The notes under the pieces were generated by a model, which saw nothing but the letters and a program-made list of their open reading frames with translations, did not search any database and was not told the origin of the DNA. Of a stretch of DNA of 64,000 nt, positions 33,325-45,808 are shown piece by piece. The position numbers were made by a program, and so were the translations under genes. The stretch covers positions 43,175,673-43,239,672 of the forward strand of contig NC_039361.1 of the NCBI RefSeq assembly GCF_003573695.1. Direction: 5' to 3'. The first letter of the stretch is position 1. Each line of letters opens with the position of its first letter. This stretch comes from Papaver somniferum (taxonomy: Eukaryota > Streptophyta > Magnoliopsida > Ranunculales > Papaveraceae).

Positions 33325-34859
33325 TTCTTAACCTCCTCAGAGAAAACCAAACATCAAACACTCCAATTCACAAAAATTCTAAAAACCCTTTCTTCAAAAC
33401 CTAGAATAACCTGATCAGAAGAATTCTTCTCTTGTATCCACCAATAGAGAACTGACCCTTTCTGCTCACCAATAAGAATTCATGGTTGAAGATGAAATAG
33501 AGACAGAGGGTTTTTGGAGAAAGTGTAGATCTTGGAATTCAACAATAGTGCGAATCCCAAAGAGAAGGATTTGATGCCAATAATTGTGGAGGAGAAAAAC
33601 AACCCAACCCCCCTCTTCTCAACTTTCTTCTCTTTTTCACTCTCCCACTCAACTTTTGTTTTCTTTTCCCCTCTTTCTATTTACAGTCTTTTCTCTTCAT
33701 TTTGATTACTTTTTCCTGAACCCTGTTTTCTTATACTTAGATTAATCCTTGCTTACTTACTTACTTGCTTAGATTAATTAATCTTCTTCATCTGAGAGTA
33801 CAACTTTGGTTATTGGTTTTCTTTGATGGAAGCCATGAAAAAGTAGTAATGGGGGAATAAATAGGATTATCTTGAGCTGACCAATAGTTGTTCAATTTTG
33901 ACCGTTGGATTGTTTTGAGAATATTTGTTGGGTGTAGACATTCGAGGATCATCTGATGGTGGTTAATTTTGGATGGTGTTGTAGACATGTAGTAAGTCGA
34001 CACTTAAAAATGAGATTAAAAAGTGTAGTCGTCCAGTCCTAGATATTTGGTGTGAGTCTGAGTATCTAACTACTAAAACTTGTTTAATGTTAAAAAACAC
34101 AACAAAGTAAAGTTCCTAAACACAAACACAAAGATATTTTACTTGGGGACCAGAAAAACCGCCTAGGTTTTGTTAAATTATGAAGGAATGGGATCTCTAT
34201 TGGAAATTTGGATTCTTGGGATCCTTCCCTTTGTTATTTTTCTCCAACAGGATAGAGTAAAAGTGTGAAAGTAACAATGTCAATAAAATTTCCTTTTTCT
34301 GATAAATATTATCAACAATGCATTTATGCTAATGTTGATTCAATTTATGCGTTCACATTTCATTCGATTTTAGTTGGATCTTTGTTGTTTTGTTTTTCAA
34401 TATTTGATTCGATTCGAGGTTTGATTCGGCTCATACATCTGATTATGAGGCACACGACTAACCAGATGAGTTAAAAAAAGACAAACAATTTGTTTTGTTT
34501 GGGTGTGAAATGTAGAAAGGTTAATGGACCAATTGTCATAGTTTTATACCTTGGATATTCTTTCTTCCCATAATTCAGATGCAAGATGAAATAAGTGCTC
34601 TTTTTCTTAAAATGATTGCATAATTTTTATCTTCTTTTAAATGACAAAATGAGTAACACTTTTCCCCTCTTATAATAATTGTTTTAAGAGAAAATTAGTA
34701 GTAGCAATGTAGCATATTAAGGATTAGTTAATGTTCTTAATAAAGAAAAATTTATTTGTAAATTTTTGTCTATCACCATGCCAATGCAAAATGATACTAG
34801 GATGCAAATAACCCAAATTTCTAATGTCAAAGAGAACAGAAGTCAATGAACCGGTGTAG
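33325..34859. other. Leader and promoter region of the DUF3755 gene, then AT-rich spacer
   Basis: 33,325-33,720 is the likely 5' leader. On the coding strand it is purine-rich distally, with a run of C near 33,607, and it is the part copied at 0.8-1.5 kb. From 33,720 to 34,859 I see only AT-rich spacer with no open frame that looks coding. Confidence 0.5.
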
Positions 34860-35100
34860 AGGATCCAGCTCTATGGGGTTGACATTAATAAGCTATCTGG
34901 GATGTCTTTGAACCTACAATAATTTGAGTGGCAGATTCCTTCCTGATGTGATGAAACCCTGGGAGGGTGGTTGGAAATGGCTCTGCTTTCCCAGGTAACA
35001 AATTCTTGTGTGGTGATGATACTTTTGGTCCTACCAGTACCAACACTGATGACAACACAAAGCTGAATGCCAAGAATGGAATATAGCACAACAAATTCTT
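34860..35100 (+). pseudogene. Leucine-rich-repeat receptor-like gene relic
   Basis: The plus strand reads NNLSGRFLPDVMKPWEGG after a frameshift and, further on in another frame, NKFLCGDDTFGPTSTNTDD. This resembles the last repeat and capping NxFLCG motif of plant LRR receptor proteins. Frames change at least twice over 200 bases, so it is at most a relic. Confidence 0.35.
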
Positions 35101-35449
35101 GTGTGGTGATGTTAAGACATGGAGCTAGTTCCTGCCAGACAAGTTCCCTGTGGCATTGGATGAAAGCTCTGGGAAGTTACTAGGAAACTATCAAATTCTA
35201 AAAATTATTGGTCCATGAAACAGAATCTTCAAAGTGTAATTAATCTTCATGCCCCAGTTTCGGGAAGTTACTTAAGATATGATGTAAAACCAAAGCTTAT
35301 CTTGATTACTTTTCTTGTTTAATGTGTGAAACCAAATTTTCTCCAAATGGTCGTCCTTATCTACAGCTGATATAATGGAAAACCAAATTTCAATGGAAAT
35401 TTATCTCAAAGAAAAATACAATTTCAAAATAATTAAACAGTAAAAGACA

Positions 35450-35935
35450 GACACAGACTGATACACGGGAAATAAAATGGCCCATCTCACCTGCACAGTC
35501 TGATAAATGTAAAGCCTGAATCCATAAGTATGTATTGGATACCCAAGATTGACAATCTAGTAAACTCCGAAAGCCAAATAGAACTATACTGTGAACCTCT
35601 TCTTTAAACTAAATAGCTTACTGGAATATGTATCACATTGAAGTTTAATCCAAGTAAACAATGATATAAAGGATGCGGAAACAGTCAATTGCTAACCGAG
35701 GGAACACAAACTAATAGCAATCCGCATATAAATATGAATCTAACCATATTTAAACTGAAATAGTTGTCCAGTGCATTACATATAAATATGAATCTAACCA
35801 TCAGTACATTACATATAAATATGACTCCAATATGAAAATTACCAGATAATATGTCGTCCAGATCTTGCCCTTCCTATTGTTGCTTTACCTGCCAATCCCT
35901 GCCTTTTGTTCTCTTCTTGTGTGGTAATGCTATAC
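35450..35935 (-). repeat. Duplicate of the F-box gene 3' region
   Basis: This stretch matches 38,640-39,140, the sequence just past the stop codon of the F-box gene. Shared pieces include 'aatccaagtaaacaatgatataaag', 'gatgcggaaacag', 'ctccaatatgaaaattaccag' and 'ctgccaatccctgcct'. The coding part of the F-box gene was not copied, or has been lost. Confidence 0.8.
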
Positions 35936-36221
35936 ACAAGCGTTGGAAGAATGATCTGGTTGGTCCTACAGTACAAGCATTAATGGCAACAAAACAGCAA
36001 AGATCATTTTGGTTACTGGTTTTCTTAAATGGGGGTATGCTAGTACAGAGCTGTTATACGGTTGCGTTAAAAATTAATTAATTGTCAATGTATTTGAGTA
36101 ATTTAAGTTTTTCTGCACAGTTTTAATGTCAATATATATGGAAATCCAGAAGTAGTACTACTGCTAATAGCCTTTATACTGAAAGTACTAGTCAGCAGTA
36201 ATTACAGTGACTATAATACCC

Positions 36222-37110
36222 TCAACTTTTTTCCACCGATCGCAGTTGCAGTTGATTCTTGGTGCATCCTCTCCAGAATACCCGTTCAGTATAAAGGTGT
36301 TCCTTTCCCACTCGGAAACACCAAATTCCGCCAACTCTTAATACGACATAAAAAGCAAGTGTAAGGTGTTTAACCTGAGAGCATTTTGGAATATGAGAAG
36401 AAGACTTTGGCAAGCATTATATTCATCCGCCTCCTGTGAGTCAGTTTTCTCTGCGGATGAGCAATCCTCAAATTCATGATTAAATGACCTGTCCATGAGA
36501 TGTGAATGTTTAGAACATATGCAGGGTCTTATTGTGATTCAGAAAAAGGTCTTGAAGAATTTGAAGAGATTTTTACCATCTCCAGTCAGGATTATAGTCT
36601 TCAAAATCCTGAGTAATTTATTATATAGATGAGAAACGAGTTTCAATAGCTGTTCACGAACACCTTCCAGAGAACCTGCTCCCTTTTCCTGGATTTTTAG
36701 GTGATTCAGGGGAAGCTCCATAATGATTCTCCATGAAATAATAGCATTGACAATCTGAATCCAGAAAAAGAATCATTGTCAGTTGAAGGAGGCTGAAAGC
36801 CTTCTTAATTCCTGTAAAATAAAAAAAGGATATGATCGTGGAATCCCTAAATGGGTAAAAACGATTTACAAAACTGCATGACAAAGTGACCCAGTCAATC
36901 AGCTTAGAATCAGAGATAACTCTAAACATGTTGTTGTCATCAGCACAAAGATTCCCAAGCAAAAAAAAAAAATGATTACTAATGATAACCCTGAAATCAG
37001 GTCATGGCGCTTCACGAGATAAATAGGTAGGTTGAGAAATTTGACAGATTTCTTCACTATCTGCAAAGCAGCCAATGCACCAGTTAACAGGTGAAACCTC
37101 AAGTGTTAAA
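36222..37110 (-). pseudogene. Possible unidentified gene remnant, several exon-like pieces
   Basis: On the minus strand three open pieces look coding rather than random. One at about 36,545-36,720 reads MELPLNHLKIQEKGAGSLEG. One at about 36,380-36,505 reads MDRSFNHEFEDCSSAEKTDS and ends at a GT donor. One at about 36,220-36,340 reads ELAEFGVSEWERNTFILNGY and includes INCNCDRW. I do not recognise the family and cannot join them confidently. They could be a small multi-exon gene or a relic. Confidence 0.3.
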
Positions 37111-37329
37111 ATTTCAATGCAACAAAATCTCAAGAATGAAAACATCATACACTGAACCACATTATTTTCTTGTAAGACCAAGACGACTCAAAATAGGAAC
37201 CGACTTTGTTGGCCTTTTGGACCACATGAGGACGATCGAGCTACTAATTCAACCGTATGCACCAATTGAAGATATAGTCACAAAGTTTATAGATTTGGCT
37301 GAACAAGGTTTATAGATAAATGAAGTGTG

Positions 37330-38639
37330 GAACGATAGTTTCGAGATGATATGTCTGGTGAGGAAGGCTTTGTCTAAACATATAAACAGTAAGTCCTAGT
37401 TCATCATCTTGTGGATCCCAAAAGACATTGTAAACAAGATTATGTCAATTGAACCCTCCCCTTTAAGAGAGACCAAATGACATGATAAATATCATAATAA
37501 CTGTGATAATGACTTCACCTGAAGAATCAGCTTTCTTGACTCGTTGTATGAGGATAAAGAAGAATAAAAGCTCCACATCTGAAAATACTTATTTTCATTC
37601 CATTTGAAGCCTCCGAAACGAATCCTGCATACCAATGTCTCCTTAACCTAAACTCTAAACTTTCAAAGTAACCTGGTGAAGACGTGCTCATAATTAAAAG
37701 TGCAAGTAATCCAAGACCCCCAAACTCTAAACATTCAAGGTAACCCATATGATGCAGATAGCTAGATATCAATCCGACCCATTATCAGCGACATACCAAT
37801 CAATAGAGAAACCATTCACCATTAAGGATTTCTCACCTTCCTTGTATGTCTGGTCTACTTTCCCAAATACCCAATGCACAAGCTCCAGTAACTCGAATGG
37901 GGAAATATAATGAATCAATGTATTTAGTGCATAATAACTAGGAAGAAGGGATATCGAAATACTGTTCCCGGTGCAAAAACCACTACATAATTTAGAATTC
38001 ATGAAAATCTAAACATGTTATCTATCGGCATTAAGAGACTAAAAATGAATGTATATACGCCTTCACTTACACAGATTAAAGCTTATGCTGTTATGTCCAT
38101 GGTGTAGTAATGCTTGCAAATCATAGATACACATTCCCTTTTACCAAAGGAATTTCAAATTCAAGGTCAGCACCCCGATTTTTTTCCACTGATGTATAAA
38201 ATCCCGGGAATCCTATACACATTTGTCAACCTTTTCCAACCAAATAAAGAAAACAAATCTCTGCTTTTAGTAGACACTCAGTTACTATCATGATATCTAC
38301 GGCCAAAAGGCTGAATCAGTTCCGTTGCATATGAAGAGACTGACCTATTTTTCAAGGCAAGAATCCAAGTAACAACAATGATTCATAAGTCCAATTGTAG
38401 GTTCAGATTTCCCCGAACGCATCTCAATAAGTTAACGAGCGGTCTTTTAAGGAAAACATCAAAGTAAATACCGGAAATACCTTAAACCAGATGAAACAGA
38501 AAAAATTAACCACATTTCAAAAGGAATGATAAAGCCAAGAACAACCAAAATAAAAACACAATTGCAAACTAATGACACATTATAACTAAGAAAATCCAAA
38601 CCACAATTCAGATATTATTGCCGATATAACTAAGCCCAT
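37330..38639. other. Intergenic sequence, nothing recognised
   Basis: AT-rich spacer upstream of the F-box 3' region. I see no open frame with coding character, no RNA gene and no repeat. A short plus-strand frame just before it (37,130-37,315) is unrelated to anything I know. Confidence 0.4.
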
Positions 38640-39145
38640 ATATACATTCTCAAACGGGAAACAAAATGGCCTATCTAACCCCCACATTCTGACAAATGTA
38701 TTCAAATTTGACTCAAAACCCGAGTCAGTTTCATATGCAGGTCAGCAAACAACAAATGCCCCAATAGGTTTGGCAAATCTAAATTCTGAATCCATAAACA
38801 AGTGTTGGAGACTAAATTGACTTTCTAGTGACTCTGAATACTAAATAGTACTATACTGCGAACCTCTTCTATGAATAAAATTAGCTTGCTAAAGTATATG
38901 TATCACACAGAAATTAATCCAAGTAAACAATGATATAAAGAGATGCGGAAACAGCCAAACAAGATTGCTAACCAAGGAAACACACTAATAATAATCTGCA
39001 TTTAACATTATTCGAAGCTGGAGTAGTTAACATTACTACATTACATTTATTTATATAACTCCAATATGAAAATTACCAGATGATATTGTCCAGATCTCCT
39101 CCTTCCTATTGCTGCTTCATCTGCCAATCCCTGCCTCTAGTTCCT

Positions 39146-40303
39146 CTATTGCACTTTCTCACCAGATTCCAGTGATTTTGAGTTCTCTCTTGTGATGCTA
39201 TCGATGGAAACTAAGGTGTTCCTATGAGGAATTACTTGATGAAAGCATCTACCAAAATTCGCAAGCAATTTGGAAGAAGCAGATTTTAGATCATAAAGAT
39301 AGAGGCTGGTATTTGAGTGACATAAAAGTTTAGCACTACCGGTAACGGCAAGGGGAGTATCGTATCCATCCATATTAGTTAAGCTTAACTCCTTACTCCA
39401 GCTCATCAATGATTCATCTTTGTGCTTTTTCAATAACCACACATCCGAAATGTTGGTAATGGTATCGGAATTTGTAGCACACAAATGATCTCCAAATACC
39501 CCAAGTCTAATTCTCCTGCACCGAAATATAGGACACTCAGATAATTCGACAAACATTTCATCAGCTAAATCAAAGGCCACAATTTTTCCGTTTCCGAAAT
39601 TCCAATAAATACACCCATTTGCAAACACACCATGTTGCCAACCACCGAGACCAGTCTCTATTTTCTTCCCGTCGTCTCTCCATCCCTTGCGACTCCCCAG
39701 TGTGTAAACCTCAATTCGTGCAAATTTGGGTTCTCTCATGAACTTGTACAGTCTAACAACCTTGTACTCATCAGTTGAACGAACGTAACCAAATCCAATC
39801 ACAAGGAAATCAACTCGATCATCATGACAAGATCTTCTCTTTAATTCTGGAAGCATAACAGTTTCTCTAGTAACGGGATTACATACATAAGCAACATTGG
39901 AAGCTGGATCAAATTCATCATAATCATCATGAGTAAAATGAGCAGGTAAACCATTCAGACAAATCAAGCCATTACAAGAGCCAACGAGACTATAGCACTC
40001 AGATGGAGGTTTGTAGGTCATTTTCTTAACTCTATAAGTGGGTGTATCAGAAGCATTCTCATCATATTCTGCATAATAAAACTGTATAGAATCGGATTCA
40101 GCATCATTTAACAAGAAAATAAAACTAACCTTACCAGAATCAAGATCATTCAAATGATTAAAGTGCAATTTAGAGAAGCACGGATGCTCAACAACATTTT
40201 TTAAAGTTTTGGATACTGATTTACACTCCAAAACCAATCCAGCAGGTAACCTTGTAAAAATGTCTAGCATGATCTCTGATGGTAAGATGCTAAAATTCGC
40301 CAT
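39146..40303 (-). CDS. F-box protein with F-box-associated domain (CPR1/FBA type)
   Basis: A single uninterrupted exon of 385 residues. The F-box occupies about residues 4-47 (ILPSEIMLDIFTRLPAGLVL, then CKSVSKTLKNVVEHPCFSKL), the part that binds the SKP1/ASK adaptor of SCF ubiquitin ligases. An FBA-type region follows, with the landmarks LVGSCNGLICLNG, VCNPVTRETVMLPEL and IGFGYVRSTDEYKVVRLYKF, then HGVFANGCIYWNFGNGKIVA. It probably recruits a substrate to an SCF complex; the target is unknown. Length and intronless structure are typical. The start codon has no competing upstream in-frame ATG. Its 3' flank was duplicated to 35.45-35.93 kb, and two other F-box relics lie at 14-17 kb but are different in sequence. 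Confidence 0.92.
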   Translation of the reverse strand: MANFSILPSEIMLDIFTRLPAGLVLECKSVSKTLKNVVEHPCFSKLHFNHLNDLDSGKVSFIFLLNDAESDSIQFYYAEYDENASDTPTYRVKKMTYKPPSECYSLVGSCNGLICLNGLPAHFTHDDYDEFDPASNVAYVCNPVTRETVMLPELKRRSCHDDRVDFLVIGFGYVRSTDEYKVVRLYKFMREPKFARIEVYTLGSRKGWRDDGKKIETGLGGWQHGVFANGCIYWNFGNGKIVAFDLADEMFVELSECPIFRCRRIRLGVFGDHLCATNSDTITNISDVWLLKKHKDESLMSWSKELSLTNMDGYDTPLAVTGSAKLLCHSNTSLYLYDLKSASSKLLANFGRCFHQVIPHRNTLVSIDSITRENSKSLESGEKVQ

Positions 40304-41640
40304 GAAAACTCCAAAACCAATTAACAGTTGGAAGCTTGGAATTCTACTAGGGGTTCCTCTCTTTTAAGGTTTTCGTTTTGGTTCAACGGAAAAAACAATA
40401 CAGCCCCCAATTTCTCAAAGATAATTGACTGGCTTTCCTTTTTCTTTTTTCTTTTTTTGGAAGGAAATTTGCGTTTGCGGCTTTACGAGGCAGACAGTGT
40501 CACTGTCCTGTGGACTCCAAAAACTAGACGCGTTGGCATTTGGAGTCAATTTTGGCTCCCTGAAAAAAGTATCCAGGATGGTTAGATGCTAAATGAATGG
40601 GACAGTCAGTCAACCCCAAATCCCGCCCGCGAATAAAATTTGTTTTTTTTGGTAAGCCTCTGTTAACATAGATTGGCCGAAAATCCCTAGGTCAGTTTTG
40701 CGTCCGCATGATACACGGCGTAAAAGTAAGTTTAAGAAATTTTCTCAAACGGTAAAAGGAAAGGAGATTATTTTGGGTCACATTTGAATTGTGCGTGTGT
40801 AATTCTTCGGATTGGAATCTGGATGACGGATAACTCGGGCCTGGGCCAGAATGCCGGTGCTAATTCTTCGGATTATAAACTAGATCCTGAGATTTTCTCT
40901 GATTCGGATAACCCGGTTTTGCGATTGAATGGGGATTCAAGCTCCACTTCGGATATCCCGGTTTTAGAAATGCACTCACGTCCAGTCCGTTAATCTCTCT
41001 GCATCCACTTGGTTCATCTACTCATTCACGGGTATCAAACCCGTCAGGTAACAGATTGGATGTTGATGCGTTTCTAAAATCCTTTATTTTGATAGATCGA
41101 ATGTGGCGGGTTCCAAATCCGGACTCATCCATCCATTGTTCACCCCTAGATATGACTCTCATTTCAAAATGAGGAAAAAATCAATGAATCCTTGAAAACT
41201 GTCATATCCGTTCTACATCTATAAAAATTAGTTTACAATTGATTTTTCAGAGGATGTTATTCAAATTTCTGTTATCGTGTCTAATAATCATGCCAGTTAA
41301 AAGATGGAAATTTTTAAATTTCTACAGTAAAGTTCCGAGAAATGGAAAACATTTACGAGGATAAGGTATATACTATTTGAGACAATAATTTAAGAATACT
41401 TTTATAAATGGTACATTCAGAACACTTTTATAAGTGGTATATCCAGGTCCAAAGATATGCTCTCGAAAAGGTATAAATGGGTTTACGATAGATTCAATTG
41501 GATCTCACTCATTCGAGAAATATTCAGATTGAATGTGCAAAACTGCTTCAAGCGTAACAACTGTTTGTGCTCTGGTGTCTGTAAATGTTATTATTTTTAA
41601 TCGATTTAAAATTGTTTATTAGAATATCCTTATTTTAAAT
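40304..41640. other. Promoter side of the F-box gene and unrecognised spacer
   Basis: A 210-base plus-strand frame (40,784-40,993) contains repeated 'tcggataacccggttt'-like phrases, but I do not think it is a gene. Nothing else recognised. Confidence 0.4.
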
Positions 41641-41905
41641 GACCTAAACCGAATGGACACTATGAAGAAAATGGTGCAAGGTTGGAAGCGTACAAATTTG
41701 CTTTTGCAAGAAACTAAAATCCAACATTGCTCTGGTCTCATTGTTTGGAGTGTCGGGCAATAAGAATGCTAAATATGTTGATTCTCCTTCACATGGGAGC
41801 TTAGGTGGCGTTGTTTGCCTCTGGGAATCTTCCGAAGTCGAAGTGCTAGATATTCTCGTGGGGTCATTTTCTATTACCATATTGTACACGTTATCTTTAG
41901 TTTTT
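41640..41905 (+). pseudogene. LINE endonuclease relic
   Basis: The plus strand reads NLLLQETKIQHCSGLIVWSV, then VDSPSHGSLGGVVCLWESSE and VLDILVGSFSITILY. These are the LQETK, S-x-G-x-x-GG and V-GSFS-S motifs of the APE-type endonuclease in plant L1 elements. A frameshift lies near 41,760. Only about 80 residues remain. Confidence 0.65.
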
Positions 41906-43012
41906 TTTTTGAGTGGAGCATATTCCTTGGACGATCTTAAAAAATAATATCCAATGACAACCTAGAATAACCTCTTCAAGATCTGAATTCCAACAATAGC
42001 AAGTCATGTATACTCTAATTTTCAAGAACTAAATTGAGCAGGGTTAATTAAAATACTTATTTGCTTTCACTTTAGTTATTAAAAAAACTATAATGCGAAA
42101 ATAAAAATAAAGCAAATGCACATGATTTTGTTAACGTGGAAACTACAATCTTGTAGAAATACATCGTACCCAGTCTAACTATACACACGCTAATTTAAGT
42201 TGTCATACATCTGGCCTACTATCCTACTTCGAACTCAATATAATACGAACAAGATACACCCTCGAAGTTGTCCTTCTTCAGTTATATTCAGGAACTTGTA
42301 AAACTCCTAAGATAATCCATCTCTCTTTGAAAGTTGCGCTTGTAAATCTTCTATTAGAAAAGTAATTCTCTTTAGAAGTTTCCGCCAACGAGTCACCTAT
42401 TTGATTTTTTTCGGATATGTTTCAACCAAGGTAACATGAATATATTTTCTTTAAGGGATCTTCAGGTATAAAAAATGTAAAGCAAATCTCAACAATTAAG
42501 ATAACTTATTCTCTTCAAAATCTATAGAGATGTCTAATTAATTCTACCTCACAAGAACAATTTAAATCAAGTTATTAGTCTTGCGGAACTACAAAATGAT
42601 AGAAGAAAAACTCCTTTTAGTTTCGATCAATTTTACTCCTCAATCACATAGTTCTTGAATGATTGTACAGAAAAAAGAGACAATCCTTTAGAATAAACCA
42701 AAACTATGATGATCAAGAAAAGATTGCGGATATCAAGGATCTATCGGGTAAAAGATTTTCTGAACAGGCTTCACGAGTCTCAAGTAAATTTTTCGAATTC
42801 GCAAATTAATTATGTTTCTCGAAGAAACCTAAATCATTTTAAGACGCTCTAACAACAACAAGGTCATATTATCCCAACCGTAGACAAAGTCAGGGTAACT
42901 TATGGTTGAGAAAATTGTGAAGATCAGTCACTTACGGTTGGGAAAAATTTGAATTATTTGCTTTTGAAAATTTAACATATGGTTAGATTTCTGACCGTAA
43001 ACATTATATAGG
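41906..43012. other. AT-rich spacer with inverted AACCGTA motifs
   Basis: No gene recognised. Between 42,870 and 43,085 the words CCCAACCGTA and TACGGTTGGGA occur in both orientations (for example about 42,873, 42,933 and 43,073). The last copies lie inside the first unit of the tandem array. Confidence 0.4.
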
Positions 43013-45418
43013 GTTGGAGGTTCATATTTTCCCGATTGTAGAATATTTTTACGGTCAGGAAATTTCATATTTTCCCAACCGTATGCAGTTCAGAAACTAA
43101 TATTAAATCCCTAATTTAATCAAAATAGCATATTCATGCAATCAAAACAAATAAAAAAGACTGGATTTTTCGGTTATTACCTAACTGAAGTCATTACTGG
43201 CTGAGAATTGACGATTGATCGTCATTGAAGGAAAAAAAGAAGAGGAGGCCTGGAAAAGAGGAATAGAGGAAGAATATGAAATATATTAATTTATTTAAGC
43301 TAATTGTTTTAGTTTTTAGTTAGGTTTAGGTTACAAATAAAGGGAAATAAGGTGGTTATAAAACTAATCAAAGGTATTTATGTATTTTTGTTAGGGACCC
43401 TTGTATAAATTTGGGACATTTGAACCCATCGGAGCCCCCAAATCCTTAGTTAAAAAGGCTTCAAAGTAAAATGAAACTGATTCCACTCTGCATAAAGTTT
43501 AAAAAAAAAAAGAAGAAAAAACAACAATTTTTCATTTGGACGAAAATTCTGGAGTTTATAAGACTATAACATCTTGGAACTTAATAATACTTTGTAAAAT
43601 AAGTACGATTACAAGGTACAATCTAAATTGTATAAGGATTTTGTAGCATGAGTTACTCCATCTTCACCCCCACCCTCACCCCACCTCCTGTCCTGCGATT
43701 CCAGGCACCTAGAACCCCTTATTTCATCGATCTTATCTGCTCAGATCTACTTCATTTTGGGCTAGATCAAAATAGTACCCAGTTTCTTATTTGCTTATGT
43801 TATTTTATTTTATAGTTTAGTTAGGTTTTCCTAATAGGTTTTAGGGTTAGATCCATTAATAACCTTCTCTTTCCGACAGTAAGTTATCTACACATTTATA
43901 GTGTTGTTTATGTGCTTTCATACCACCTTTTGTTGGATTTCATGGCTGTTCTTTGTTGAGTTTATCAGTTTTCAGGTATGCGGTGAACTCCGAAAACCTG
44001 AATCCTTATCGCTCCGCTCAAGATTTGAAGAAAATTACTCCTTTAGAGCATATCTTTCTCATAAAGAAGAATAAAATCATCGAAAATGGTGGACGTGTGA
44101 TCCAAAAACCATTTATTCTACGATTCAATCAGATCTCTTTTAGTACATGTTTTCGGTATCATCCAATATTATACCTCTTCTCTTGTTGTAATTATTGTTA
44201 ATACATGTAGATGATATAGAAAGATCACATTGCTGCACTAGGTTCTAGATTTTTATAATTGTTCCTTGAGCATTTGGTTTAATATTTTGAAAAAACAAAT
44301 TGCACTTGTCCTTCCAGATGTACCATACAATGTGCATTAGTCTGCAGACATAGCTTTCTGAATTAATAACATTATCAGCTAGATGCTTATCACTATCAGT
44401 GAACCAACTTGCCACTCATTCATATAAGGAATTAAAAATCTGCGTAGAAGCAAAGATATTCACATCCACATGCATCCGTATTGATCTAGCATAAGCAACT
44501 CACCAAAAAGATATTTTGTTGTTTCTATGTTATTATTTGAGAAACTGCAATCTATTTCAATATCATTCTTGTATCTTGTAGTTTCCTTTAGTATGCACAA
44601 CAACTTATGTTTTTCTAAGGTCTTGGAAGAAGGCTTTCCGCGTGGATCTTTCACGATGTCCTGCAGAAATTGTTGAAGAGCTAGAAACTCCTTCTCCCAG
44701 AATTCTTTATACTTAGGGGTCACCACCGGCTTTCTTATTGGGAGAAAAAATGGGAGGCTCTTCCTTGTTGCAAAAACACTACTATCAAAAACAGATGGTA
44801 AAAGGTCTGTTGAAGGCGTCAACGGACGGTGAAATGGAATTACCTGGTCGAAACCCATCTGACGAGAAGTTCTATCAACATTATAAAGATGCCTTGAAGA
44901 AAGATGGGACATATCCAGGTACACAATTTCTCATAAACACGATTTCTCCAATACTCATATTCTCTCCATCAGAATGCACTGTTGTACCCGAGACGGAAGC
45001 AAAGGTGTCAGGTTAAACTATGGATGTGTAAGCCGGTGCCCAAGGACGAAAGTTAACCGCATACATGTTTTCAATAAAATCAATGAGACTTAAGCCGGGT
45101 TTTGGACGCTTCTTAATCCAACGAAGTATCCTAGATCCTCCATGTGTACTGGAAAGCGAGGCTATAGGATTAGGAGAATAATCTTTGAAATGCTCCTACA
45201 ACCATGCTTGGATAAAGGCAATGTGAACATGTGATTCTACCTTCATACATCCGTTAGAAGCATACATGTCCGCTGTTAGGCAATCCAGATGGGTATACAA
45301 GGAACCAAGACACAAGATGCCTATGGGAAGAGCAACACCTTGCGCCAGCTTAATAGCAAATTTAACCATCTTCTGCCTTATTTCCTTCTTGCCGGAGCCA
45401 TCATCAAAAACATCTCTA

Positions 45419-45428
45419 NNNNNNNNNN
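45419..45428. other. Assembly gap (10 N)
   Basis: Ten N. The sequence after it is a second copy of 43,869-44,233 and does not continue the exon on the left. Confidence 0.99.
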
Positions 45429-45798
45429 TTCTCTTTCCGACAGTAAGTTATCTACACATTTATAGTGTTGTTTATGTGCTTTCATACCACCTTTTGTTGG
45501 ATTTCATGGCTGTTCTTTGTTGAGTTTATCAGTTTTCAGGTATGCGGTGAACTCCGAAAACCTGAATCCTTATCGCTCCGCTCAAGATTTGAAGAAAATT
45601 ACTCCTTTAGAGCATATCTTTCTCATAAAGAAGAATAAAATCATCGAAAATGGTGGACGTGTGATCCAAAAACCATTTATTCTACGATTCAATCAGATCT
45701 CTTTTAGTACATGTTTTCGGTATCATCCAATATTATACCTCTTCTCTTGTTGTAATTATTGTTAATACATGTAGATGATATAGAAAGATCACATTGCT

Positions 45799-45808
45799 NN
45801 NNNNNNNN
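45799..45808. other. Assembly gap (10 N)
   Basis: Ten N. The 370-base piece between this and the previous gap belongs to a different position in the repeat unit. Confidence 0.99.

Noticed and set aside
37130..37315. A 58-residue plus-strand frame (RRLKIGTDFVGLLDHMRTIE)
   Set aside because: No family recognised, no splice context and no duplicate. Too short to support.
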